NCBI RefSeq assembly: GCF_045862785.1
Contig: NZ_BQXO01000002.1
Coordinates: forward strand, 532,185-596,184
Direction of reading: 5' to 3'
DNA length: 64,000 nt
Source: Furfurilactobacillus curtus
GTDB lineage: Bacteria > Bacillota > Bacilli > Lactobacillales > Lactobacillaceae
Positions within the stretch are counted from its first letter, which is position 1. Each line of letters opens with the position of its first letter. The notes beneath the pieces were generated by a model. The model saw nothing but the letters and a program-made list of their open reading frames with translations, was not told where the DNA came from and did no database searches. Made by a program: the position numbers and the translations under genes. Positions 17,213 to 24,212 of this stretch are shown here, in pieces.

Positions 17213-17790
17213 TGACGAAGTTAAAAGAAGTCCTTGTTGTTGAAGGTAAGGATGATACGAAACGAATTTTACAGGCGGTTGAAGCAGATACGTTTGAAAC
17301 AAATGGATCAGCGCTAAGCCAAACAATGTTAGCTCAGTTAAAACAACTGCAAGCAACACGTGGCATTATTGTGATGACGGATCCAGACTTTAACGGTGAG
17401 CGTTTACGCAAGCTCATTAGTCGAGCGGTACCAGAAGCCAAACATGCATTTATCACGCGCAAACAGGGCGTACCAGAGAATGCTGGTGGTAGCTTGGGAA
17501 TTGAACATGCTGATCCAGCAGTTATTCAAGCGGCTTTAGCACATGTTGCGACCGGCACTGATCACTTTGAAGCGGTTATTTTTCAAAGCGACCTGCTTGC
17601 TGCTCATTTAATTGGTGATCAAACTTCCCGACAGCGGCGCGAACGGTTGGGCGAGTTGCTTAACTTGGGATATGTAAATGGTAAGCAATTGTTAAAACGA
17701 CTCCAGCTATTTCAAATTCCCCGTGCTGATTTTATCGAGGCGGTGGCACAACTTGATCAAGAACTAGAAGGGAATCAGCATGAGCGATAA
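17212..17790 (+). CDS. rnmV: Ribonuclease M5
   Basis: 192 residues, matures 5S rRNA by cutting both sides of the precursor, with ribosomal protein L18 as cofactor. The Toprim domain occupies the first half: VVEGKDDTKRI holds the catalytic Glu near residue 9, and MTDPDFNGERLR the DxD motif near 56-58. The C-terminal half is the M5-specific helical region. Start is ATG 17212, overlapping the tatD stop. Its own stop overlaps the ksgA start (ksgA begins at 17780), a compact operon. Confidence 0.94.
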   Translation: MTKLKEVLVVEGKDDTKRILQAVEADTFETNGSALSQTMLAQLKQLQATRGIIVMTDPDFNGERLRKLISRAVPEAKHAFITRKQGVPENAGGSLGIEHADPAVIQAALAHVATGTDHFEAVIFQSDLLAAHLIGDQTSRQRRERLGELLNLGYVNGKQLLKRLQLFQIPRADFIEAVAQLDQELEGNQHER

Positions 17791-18676
17791 ACAAAAACGA
17801 CCCGATATTGCGACACCGCTGCGAACGCGAGCGATCATGAATACCTATGGCATCGCGGTCAAAAAGAGTCTTGGACAAAATTTTTTATCGGACCCAAATA
17901 TCTTAACCAATATCGTTGATGCAGCTGAGGTGACAGAATCAGACGATGTTATTGAAGTCGGACCAGGCATTGGCGCATTAACCGAGCAACTCGCACGACG
18001 GGCCAAACGTGTATTGGCGTTTGAATTAGACCAGCAATTACTGCCGGTGTTGGCTGATACGCTGGCGCCCTACCCGAATGTCACAATTGTGAACGCAGAC
18101 ATTCTAAAGGTTGACTTGGCTTCAGCGATTGCTGAGCATTTACCAGGTGCTACGTCGGTTAAGGTGGTAGCAAATTTGCCCTACTATATCACCACACCGA
18201 TTCTGATGGGGCTCATGAATGCCGCAGTCGATTTTGCGTCAATTGTTGTCATGATGCAAAAAGAAGTCGCTGAACGGTTGAGCGCGGTACCAGGTACCAA
18301 AGCCTATGGTGCATTGACTTTGGCCGTGGATTATCGGATGCAAGCAAAATTAGCTTTTACCGTTTCCCGGACGGCCTTCATTCCTCAACCTAATGTTGAT
18401 TCAGCGATCGTTAAGTTGACACCGCGTGCACCGTTAACCGAATTGCCGTTTGATGAGGCGGCTTTATTTCATTTGATTAAGGGATGTTTTGCTCACCGGC
18501 GCAAGAGTTTATGGAATAATTTGCAAAGCCTATTTGGCAAGGCACCAGCGACCAAAGCAGTTATGGCCGAGACGTTGGATGATTTAGCTTTAGAGCCAAG
18601 TATTAGAGCAGAACGACTGTCATTGGCGGGTTTTATTGCACTGACCAACAGATTACATGAGCGCGGTGTTTTTTAG
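17780..18676 (+). CDS. rsmA: 16S rRNA (adenine1518/1519-N6)-dimethyltransferase
   Basis: 298 residues (also called KsgA), dimethylates two adjacent adenines at the 3' end of 16S rRNA late in small-subunit assembly. The SAM-binding motif GPGIGALTEQLA lies near residues 57-68, an acidic loop AFELDQQL follows, and the catalytic NLPYYITTP motif is near 135. The N-terminal KKSLGQNFL signature fixes the family. ATG starts within the rnmV end. No strong terminator follows; the tandem repeat array begins immediately. Confidence 0.96.
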   Translation: MSDKQKRPDIATPLRTRAIMNTYGIAVKKSLGQNFLSDPNILTNIVDAAEVTESDDVIEVGPGIGALTEQLARRAKRVLAFELDQQLLPVLADTLAPYPNVTIVNADILKVDLASAIAEHLPGATSVKVVANLPYYITTPILMGLMNAAVDFASIVVMMQKEVAERLSAVPGTKAYGALTLAVDYRMQAKLAFTVSRTAFIPQPNVDSAIVKLTPRAPLTELPFDEAALFHLIKGCFAHRRKSLWNNLQSLFGKAPATKAVMAETLDDLALEPSIRAERLSLAGFIALTNRLHERGVF

Positions 18677-18680
18677 GTTA

Positions 18681-19079
18681 GGGCGTCGGTTTCACTTGAT
18701 CTGGCTCATGCTCTTGCTTAAACGCGCTTGCCAGACCTGAGTCCTGTGCCCAACCAACAACCACAACCGGGCAGAAAGCGCCCAATTGTGATTGTCCGTT
18801 GGTGCTCGGTCTCAAACCGGTCTGGCTCACGCTCTGGCATAAACGCGCTTGCCAGACCTGAGTCCTGTGCCCAACCAACAACCACAACCGGGCAGAAAGC
18901 GCCCAATTATGATTGTCCGTTGGTGCTCGGTCTCACCCGGTCTGGCTCACACTCTGGCATAAACGCGCTTGCCAGACCTGAGTCCTGTGCCCAACCAACA
19001 ACCACAACCGGGCAGAAAGCGCCCAATTATGATTGTCCGTTGGTGCTCGGTCTCACCCGGTCTGGCTCACGCTCTGATA
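18681..19079 (+). repeat. Tandem array of nested-stem repeat units (about three units of 120-121 bp)
   Basis: The segment starting AACGCGCTTG recurs at 18721, 18842 and 18962, so the period is 120-121 bp, with a half unit at the left end. Later copies are nearly identical. Each unit has an outer pair GCCAGACC and GGTCTGGC (for the last copy 18971-18978 with 19059-19066). It also has a middle pair GCCCAAC/GTTGGTGC with one bulged base and an inner GGGC/GCCC around 7 bases. The last unit ends in CTCTGAT directly before the veg promoter. An ORF through the array reads repetitive Arg/Pro-rich text and is not a credible gene. Confidence 0.88.
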
Positions 19080-19082
19080 CAA

Positions 19083-19111
19083 TTGTAATTTTTGCTTGAC
19101 CATGCTATACT
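19083..19111 (+). promoter_or_regulatory. Promoter of veg
   Basis: TTGTAA (19083-19088), 17-bp spacer, TATACT (19106-19111) with a TGC extension before the -10. It begins a few bases after the last repeat unit. Confidence 0.75.
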
Positions 19112-19134
19112 ATTATGCATGTGAGGTGAATTGC

Positions 19135-19374
19135 ATGCCAGCAACATTACAAAGTATCAAGTCTAAGTTGGACGCCAAATTAGGCCAAAAGCTGATGGTC
19201 GTCGCTCAGGCTGGTCGCAAAAAGGTGACTAAGCGTCGCGGCACTCTGCGGGAAACGTATCCGGCTGTTTTTGTGGTTGACCTCGATCAGGAGGAGAACT
19301 CATTTGAACGAGTCTCTTACAGTTACACAGATGTGTTAACTAAAAATATTGAAATCGCTTTTGATGAACAGTAA
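19135..19374 (+). CDS. veg: Veg family protein
   Basis: 79 residues, a small basic-then-acidic protein matching B. subtilis Veg in length and in position between ksgA and ispE. In Bacillus it is highly expressed and has been linked to biofilm gene control; its molecular activity is not settled. Visible features are the N-terminal MPATLQSIKSKLDA helix, the basic RKKVTKRRGTLRETYP segment and a beta-rich end with VSYSYTDVLT. Start ATG 19135 follows GAGGTG; a longer ORF upstream runs through the promoter and is rejected. It has its own promoter and terminator. Confidence 0.93.
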   Translation: MPATLQSIKSKLDAKLGQKLMVVAQAGRKKVTKRRGTLRETYPAVFVVDLDQEENSFERVSYSYTDVLTKNIEIAFDEQ

Positions 19375-19400
19375 TCATCACGGCGAACTCACGCATGAAG

Positions 19401-19428
19401 CACTTTCCCTAGTGGAAGGTGTTTTTTG
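19401..19428 (+). terminator. Intrinsic terminator after veg
   Basis: CACTTTCC (19401-19408) pairs with GGAAGGTG (19414-19421), followed by TTTTTT. It lies immediately before ispE, so ispE is expressed by read-through or from a weak local promoter. Confidence 0.85.
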
Positions 19429-19487
19429 TTTGGGGTAAAATAGAAAAAATAACAATTCGGTTAACTGGGGGTGACACCACGGAGATT

Positions 19488-20381
19488 TTGGAAAAGGCGC
19501 CTGCCAAACTTAACTTATTACTCGATACGCCGTTTCATCACGCGGATGGTAGTGAAGAGTGGGATATGGTCCTCACTTCGGTTGACCTAGCAGATTTAGT
19601 GACGATTAAGACTTTAGGTCGCAATGGACGAATTAAGGTCATGACGGATACTGGTTTTTTGCCCAATGATCGGCGAAATTTAGCCTATCAAGCTGCGGCG
19701 TTACTCGCCAATACTTATCACCGTAAAGAAGCAGTGAATATCACGATTGAAAAGCATATTCCCGTTGCTGCGGGAATGGGTGGCGGTTCTGCTGATGCAG
19801 CCGCAGTGTTAAGAGGGCTTAATCGATTGTGGTCGTTGAATTTAACGCCGGCGCAATTGTGCGAACTAGGCCTGAAAATTGATGCGGACGTTCCGTATTG
19901 TGTCTGGAGCCAGACCGCCCACGTAACAGGGCGTGGTGAACAAGTAGAACCCTTACCCGAACTACCGCCGATGTGGTTAGTAATTGCCAAGCCACAAACG
20001 AGTGTTTCAACGCCTTCAATTTTGCGCCAAATTAATTATGGTCGGTTGGAACATGCGTCTACGCCGCATTTACTGGCTGCTATTCATGCCAGTGACTATG
20101 ATGGCATTTGTCAGGCGACCGCGAATGTTTTAACGCCGATCACGGCGCGGCGGTATCCCGTGGTTCAACGGCTCAAGACGCAAATGTTGCGTTTTGGTGC
20201 TGATGCGGCAGAAATGACTGGCACCGGCCCAACTGTCTATGGGATTTGTCGCAAACGATCCCGGGCGCAACGGGTGGCTAACGGATTGGCTGGTTTCTGT
20301 CGCGAGGTTTATGTGGTACGGCCAGTACGATTGGGCGCAGCAGTGCAATTAAGTGAGGCACCTTGTTCAACGGAGGATTAA
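19488..20381 (+). CDS. ispE: IspE-like 4-diphosphocytidyl-2-C-methyl-D-erythritol kinase (GHMP kinase)
   Basis: About 297-300 residues. GHMP kinase motifs are intact: KAPAKLNLLLD at the N terminus, the ATP-binding AAGMGGGSADAAAVLRGLN near 90 and the C-terminal MTGTGPTVYG. In the MEP pathway it phosphorylates CDP-ME, but this genome carries mvaA of the mevalonate route, and no other MEP gene is in the window; its real substrate is open. The start is unclear: TTG 19488 has GGAG only 3 bases away. An in-frame ACG at 19479 has GGGGGTG at 5 bases and aligns with the Met of the Bacillus protein. No ATG or GTG fits. Gene position after veg is the conserved Firmicutes one. Confidence 0.88.
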   Translation: MEKAPAKLNLLLDTPFHHADGSEEWDMVLTSVDLADLVTIKTLGRNGRIKVMTDTGFLPNDRRNLAYQAAALLANTYHRKEAVNITIEKHIPVAAGMGGGSADAAAVLRGLNRLWSLNLTPAQLCELGLKIDADVPYCVWSQTAHVTGRGEQVEPLPELPPMWLVIAKPQTSVSTPSILRQINYGRLEHASTPHLLAAIHASDYDGICQATANVLTPITARRYPVVQRLKTQMLRFGADAAEMTGTGPTVYGICRKRSRAQRVANGLAGFCREVYVVRPVRLGAAVQLSEAPCSTED

Positions 20382-20384
20382 CAG

Positions 20385-21323
20385 GTGAATAAAGTCAGAC
20401 AATTAGTCAAACGAACCGCGTTGGTCGGTCTTGGTAGTTATGCCACTTTAGTGGGCGCTGGCTATGGGGTCTACTACTTGGCAATGAATTGGTCAAGTAA
20501 GCAAAAGCGAGCCGGAATTAGTGCTTCTTTGAAAGAAAATACGCCTGATGAGAATCAGTGGTATCAAAATCAACAACGACAAGCATGGTCCATTGAGACT
20601 CCTGATGGATTAACTTTACGCGCAACATTTATTGCTGGTTACCAACCATCCTACGGCGTTGTTATTTTAGCGCATGGCTTACACCATGCCCGTGAACAGA
20701 TGATTCCTTGGGCCAAATTGATGATCGAGCAAGGTTTCAGCGTGCTGATGCCAGATGCGCGAGCACATGGACGCAGCGACGGAAACGTGATTGGTTATGG
20801 TTGGTTAGATCGAAAAGATTATCAGCAATGGATTAATACTGTGGTTGAGCGTTGTGGGTTAACTGTGCAAATTGTGCTGCTTGGAATTAGCATGGGAGCG
20901 ACGACGGTCATGGCTGCAGGCGGTCAGGCCTTACCTAAAAATGTCAAAGGAATCATTGAGGATAGTGGTTACCGATCAGTTTTTCAAGAAGGCAAATTTC
21001 GACTTTGGCACAAATATCACGTGCCCAGCACGGCCTTAATGCCGATTGCCAATTCGTTTGCCAAGCATCTAGCCGGTTACGCATTTCGCGAAGGGGATAT
21101 TTTGGCTCAAGTCCGTCAAAATCACTTGCCTATTTTGATGATTCATGGTGGTGAAGATCAGACTGTCCCGGTGCAGGACGCCTATGCGTTATATGACGCG
21201 GCCAATGTCCCCAAACAACTGATGATTGATAGACAAGCGCCACATATTCGAGCCATTCGCACCCATCCGGACCGTTACCGACGAACGGTGCTCGCTTTTT
21301 TGCGGCGATCGCTGATTCATTAA
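20385..21323 (+). CDS. Membrane-anchored alpha/beta hydrolase
   Basis: 312 residues. One hydrophobic segment at about 14-34 suggests an N-terminal membrane anchor with the enzyme outside, and no signal cleavage site is clear. The hydrolase domain shows the oxyanion HG in LAHGLHHARE, the nucleophile elbow GISMGA (Ser near residue 168), an Asp in HGGEDQTVP and a C-terminal His in APHIR, giving the Ser-Asp-His triad. GTG start with GGAGG 8 bases before. The start is 3 bases after the ispE stop, so it is co-transcribed with it. Substrate is unknown; esterase or peptidase activity would be a guess. Confidence 0.87.
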   Translation: MNKVRQLVKRTALVGLGSYATLVGAGYGVYYLAMNWSSKQKRAGISASLKENTPDENQWYQNQQRQAWSIETPDGLTLRATFIAGYQPSYGVVILAHGLHHAREQMIPWAKLMIEQGFSVLMPDARAHGRSDGNVIGYGWLDRKDYQQWINTVVERCGLTVQIVLLGISMGATTVMAAGGQALPKNVKGIIEDSGYRSVFQEGKFRLWHKYHVPSTALMPIANSFAKHLAGYAFREGDILAQVRQNHLPILMIHGGEDQTVPVQDAYALYDAANVPKQLMIDRQAPHIRAIRTHPDRYRRTVLAFLRRSLIH

Positions 21324-21340
21324 ATCAAAATTAGGTATAA

Positions 21341-21400
21341 AAAATAGCGAGGCCGTGAATGACTGTCTATATTTGAACAGTCATTCACGGCCTCGCTTTG
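21341..21400. terminator. Strong convergent terminator
   Basis: A perfect 21-bp stem (21346-21366 with 21377-21397). The minus strand continues into a T-run (A-run at 21340-21344 on plus), so it mainly ends the ABC-F transcript and also blocks the hydrolase transcript. Confidence 0.9.
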
Positions 21401-21402
21401 GC

Positions 21403-22893
21403 CTATTTAATCGAGTGATTCGAGGTGTCTGGTTCAATGATGGATAATTCATGACGGAATTCATCTAGTAGTGTCTGGTTGGCGGTCGGTTTGGATTTCA
21501 CGGTTTGATCAGCAACGGGTTGAACGGTGAGCCCCTCAGCAGATAGTTTATATTTACGAGTGGCGACATGCTCAACAAATTCATAATCGTGTGAAACAAA
21601 CAAAATAGTGCCCGGATAATTAGCTAGAAAATTTTCTAAGGCGGTTAAGGTGGGCAAATCTAAAAAGTTGGTGGGCTCGTCCAATAAAAGGACATTTGCA
21701 TCACTCAGGAGCACGGTCACTAAGGCGAGTTTGACCCGTTGGCCGCCACTCAACTGCCCGGCTCGTTGATTCAGCTGACTTGTGGTGAAGCCAAACTGGG
21801 CTAAAACGGTTTGACAAGTCACCCGAGGTTGTTCACTATTAGCAACCGCATTTGTCCAAACTGATTTTGTTAAGTTAAGACGACTCATGTTTTGCGCAAA
21901 ATGACCAAACTTAACCGCTGGATTGACAGTAATTCCGCGCTTATTGTTCGTTAAAATTGAGCGTAACAGCGTGGTTTTGCCAATTTGATTAGGTCCGACA
22001 ATGCCAACGTGTTCGCCAGTTTTAACCGTCAGATTTAGGTCTGCGCTTAACTGGTGTTTAGCGGCAGACAATGTAAAGTGCTCAAGCGTAAGCGGTGTGT
22101 GACGCCCTAATGACGCAAATTGCTGGACATGTAAGGTTACAGTCGGCGTGTGTTTCGGTTTTTGAACCGGCTCAAGCTGGGCCCGTTTTTGCAAACGACT
22201 AGCCGTCTTGCTGAGTTTACCTTGATTATTTCTCAAAACTGACTTTAAATTTTTGAGTTCATTTTTGCTGTGCTGATGGCGATTTGGTTTCACAACATGG
22301 GCGGCTTTTTGTTCGCGCCGTTGGGCCGCCTCAGCGAGGCGCCGCTGCTTTCGCTGTTGCACTTGGTAGGTTGCTTGTTGATGTTGACGTTGAGCCATCT
22401 GAGTAGTTTGAAAGGCGTCATAGTTCCCAGAAAAGCTCGTTAGCTGTTGATCAGCGACTGACCAAGTCGTAGTCGTGATGGCATTTAATAGATGCCGATC
22501 ATGGGAAATGATGAGCAGCGTCCCAGAATAACGGGCCAGATGAGTGATAAGCCATTGCTGATTAGTTTGGTCTAAGTTGGCAGATGGTTCATCTAGGGCT
22601 AAGAAGGCCGGTTGCTCGCGGAAGGCGGCAATTAATGCCTGTTTGACTTGCTCGCCGCCACTCTGTGCTGAAATTTCATGTAGCTGTGTCACGATCGTTG
22701 GTGTAACGCGGCGATCGACATGACCAGCACGGGGAACCAAGGTGCCAGTAAGGACTTCGAGTAGTGTAGTTTTACCGACACCGTTAGCGCCAATTAAACC
22801 AATGCGATCACCAGGGTTAATGACTAATTGGTCGATATTTAATAGCTTTCGTTGACGGGAAATTTGTAACTTGGTTGCTTGTAGAATGAACAT
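21403..22893 (-). CDS. ABC-F family ATPase (ribosome-protection type)
   Basis: 496 residues, two ABC domains with no membrane segments. The first domain has Walker A GANGVGKTT near residue 36 and a short signature SGGEQVKQAL. The linker is very basic with many Arg/Lys/Gln (about 185-260) and forms the interdomain arm. The second domain has Walker A GPNQIGKTT, signature LSGGQRVKLAL and Walker B LLLDEPTNFLDL. The order and linker are those of ABC-F proteins such as Lsa/Vga/Msr that dislodge antibiotics from the ribosome; antibiotic spectrum cannot be predicted. ATG at 22893 follows AAAGGAG. A promoter, a 3-codon leader ORF and a terminator hairpin upstream suggest induction by ribosome stalling. 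Confidence 0.87.
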   Translation of the reverse strand: MFILQATKLQISRQRKLLNIDQLVINPGDRIGLIGANGVGKTTLLEVLTGTLVPRAGHVDRRVTPTIVTQLHEISAQSGGEQVKQALIAAFREQPAFLALDEPSANLDQTNQQWLITHLARYSGTLLIISHDRHLLNAITTTTWSVADQQLTSFSGNYDAFQTTQMAQRQHQQATYQVQQRKQRRLAEAAQRREQKAAHVVKPNRHQHSKNELKNLKSVLRNNQGKLSKTASRLQKRAQLEPVQKPKHTPTVTLHVQQFASLGRHTPLTLEHFTLSAAKHQLSADLNLTVKTGEHVGIVGPNQIGKTTLLRSILTNNKRGITVNPAVKFGHFAQNMSRLNLTKSVWTNAVANSEQPRVTCQTVLAQFGFTTSQLNQRAGQLSGGQRVKLALVTVLLSDANVLLLDEPTNFLDLPTLTALENFLANYPGTILFVSHDYEFVEHVATRKYKLSAEGLTVQPVADQTVKSKPTANQTLLDEFRHELSIIEPDTSNHSIK

Positions 22894-22990
22894 TAAATCA
22901 ACTCCTTTAATGATAAACAAGGGTTGATCGAAGTCTATGAAAAAAAGGGTACACAAAAGGACATCCCCACGCTAAAGCATCGATCACCCC

Positions 22991-23061
22991 AAAAAAACAA
23001 ACGTGAACATCATCATAGATTCGAATGACTGTCTACCCGATTTTCTGATGTTTGTTTTTTT
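22991..23061 (-). terminator. Attenuator hairpin in the ABC-F leader
   Basis: On the minus strand AACAAAC-ATCA at the 5' side pairs with TGAT and GTTTGTT at the 3' side, with a 6-base bulge, and runs into seven T residues. It ends before the ABC-F start by about 100 bases. A second stem, GGGTGATCGA (22980-22989) with TCGATCAACCC (22921-22931), lies between the terminator and the ribosome binding site and may act as an alternative structure. Confidence 0.75.
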
Positions 23062-23073
23062 ATGACGACAGGC

Positions 23074-23085
23074 TTAATGGCGCAT
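23074..23085 (-). CDS. Putative three-residue leader peptide (Met-Arg-His) of the ABC-F gene
   Basis: Minus-strand ATG CGC CAT TAA, with AGAGGAGG ending 10 bases before the ATG. It lies between the promoter and the attenuator hairpin, where ribosome-sensing uORFs of antibiotic-inducible ABC-F and methylase genes are placed. A stalled ribosome here would change folding of the downstream terminator. The ORF is so short that chance cannot be excluded; the good ribosome binding site is the main support. Confidence 0.5.
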   Translation of the reverse strand: MRH

Positions 23086-23126
23086 TGGCGGACGTCCTCC
23101 TCTTTTTAACTAAAATTATTGGCTCA

Positions 23127-23155
23127 ACTGTAACGTGAAAGCTAAAGGCCGTCAA
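23127..23155 (-). promoter_or_regulatory. Promoter of the ABC-F leader transcript
   Basis: Minus strand TTGACG (23150-23155), 17-bp spacer, TACAGT (23127-23132). The start would be near 23120, giving a leader of about 225 bases. Confidence 0.75.
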
Positions 23156-23360
23156 TCTTTTTTAAAATCAGAGCGTGAGTCAGACATGTGAACTTCTAGA
23201 GATCATCGCTTTATGGCGAGGATTTGTTTAGACTTTTACATTGTCGTACACTGGCGATCATCCCACGCTGCCCTTATCGCAAGCACTTTGCGCTAACGCT
23301 AACGACACTGGTTAAAGGCGAAGCTTTAGTTAGTTGACGATTGATGAGGGATCGAAATGG

Positions 23361-23386
23361 AATGCAATTAATTTCTTAATTGCATT
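23361..23386. promoter_or_regulatory. 11-bp palindrome overlapping the zinc-transporter -35
   Basis: AATGCAATTAA and TTAATTGCATT are separated by 4 bases and cover the -35 element TTGCAT. This is a candidate operator for a second regulator or an architectural site; no T-run follows. Confidence 0.5.
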
Positions 23387-23408
23387 CACGCATCAGATTC
23401 GCTACACT
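23380..23408 (+). promoter_or_regulatory. Promoter of the zinc ABC transporter operon
   Basis: TTGCAT (23380-23385), 17-bp spacer, TACACT (23403-23408). The -35 lies in the palindrome and the start region lies next to the Zur-like box. Confidence 0.7.
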
Positions 23409-23414
23409 ATTAAA

Positions 23415-23429
23415 CTGTAATCATTACTT
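23415..23429. promoter_or_regulatory. Zur-like operator
   Basis: The core GTAATCATTAC (23417-23427) is identical to the GTAATnATTAC core of the Gram-positive Zur box. It lies just downstream of the -10, where a bound repressor would block initiation. This supports zinc as the transported metal. Confidence 0.7.
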
Positions 23430-23501
23430 TTTAAAATCAAATGTTAGTCCGTTATTCGATAAATTTTTGATCATGACGGCTAACTAAAGAGAGGCGATTG
23501 A

Positions 23502-24212
23502 GTGACATCGATGGAAAACAAAGCTGCGTCACTGCTATCTGTTAAGGATTTAGCGATGACGTTTCCTAACAAGGCTGTTTTTAAGAATTTGTCGTTTACG
23601 CTCCATCAGGGAGAATTTCTGAGTATTTTAGGTGAAAACGGCGTCGGGAAGACAACTCTGATTCGAATTTTATTGCATCAATTACGGCAAACGAGTGGCT
23701 CCGTGATGTGGCATCCTAACCGGGCAAACGTGACGATTGGTTATGTGCCACAATTTCGAAATATCGATACGGAATATCCGCTAACGGTTCGCGATTTTGT
23801 TGGTTTAGCGTTGGACCATAACTGGCGGCCTTGGTGGCGTCATGCGGAGAAACAGCGGATAAACGAGACGATCGTCACCACCGATTTAACGCGAATTGCG
23901 CGGACGCCACTAGGAAAAGTTTCTGGGGGAGAACTGCAAAAGGCCTATCTAGCTCAAGCTTTGATTCGGAAACCGCAATTGCTGATTTTAGATGAATCAA
24001 CAGCTAGTTTAGATAACAACATGAAGTATGAATTGCTGAATCTCGTGAAGCGTTATCAGCAAGAAAACCAGGCGGCAGTGCTATTTGTTACCCATGATAT
24101 TCCGTTAACAAAGGCCTTTTCGTCGCATTACTTGCTTATGCAAGCAGGTGGGTATCAACTTGGTCATGTGGCCGATTTGAAGGAATCAGTATTGGAGGCC
24201 GCACATGCTTAA
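23502..24212 (+). CDS. znuC: Zinc ABC transporter ATP-binding protein (ZnuC/AdcC-like)
   Basis: 236 residues. Walker A GENGVGKTT near residue 46, Q-loop in YVPQFRNID, signature VSGGELQKAYLAQ near 145 and Walker B LLILDEST near 168, a standard metal-importer ATPase. GTG 23502 has GAGG 7 bases upstream; ATG 23511 is the alternative. The gene overlaps the permease gene by 8 bases. No substrate-binding protein gene is adjacent, so an AdcA/ZnuA lipoprotein must be encoded elsewhere. The Zur-like operator in the promoter argues for zinc rather than manganese, but that is inference. Confidence 0.85.
   Translation: MTSMENKAASLLSVKDLAMTFPNKAVFKNLSFTLHQGEFLSILGENGVGKTTLIRILLHQLRQTSGSVMWHPNRANVTIGYVPQFRNIDTEYPLTVRDFVGLALDHNWRPWWRHAEKQRINETIVTTDLTRIARTPLGKVSGGELQKAYLAQALIRKPQLLILDESTASLDNNMKYELLNLVKRYQQENQAAVLFVTHDIPLTKAFSSHYLLMQAGGYQLGHVADLKESVLEAAHA

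Larger units (their letters stand above)
22894..23501. other. Divergent regulatory region between the ABC-F and zinc ABC transporter genes
   Basis: This 608-base gap contains the ABC-F leader with promoter, uORF and attenuator on the minus strand (22894-23155). The zinc-transporter promoter, Zur-like box and AT-rich palindrome are on the plus strand (23361-23427). Bases 23160-23355 hold nothing I can identify. Confidence 0.6.

Noticed and set aside
18681..19079. CRISPR array
   Set aside because: The repeated unit is about 120 bp with no unique spacers between short repeats, and no cas gene is nearby.
18728..19099. 123-residue ORF through the ksgA-veg interval
   Set aside because: It is a product of the 120-121 bp tandem repeats; the reading frame changes between units, there is no ribosome binding site and the composition is not protein-like.
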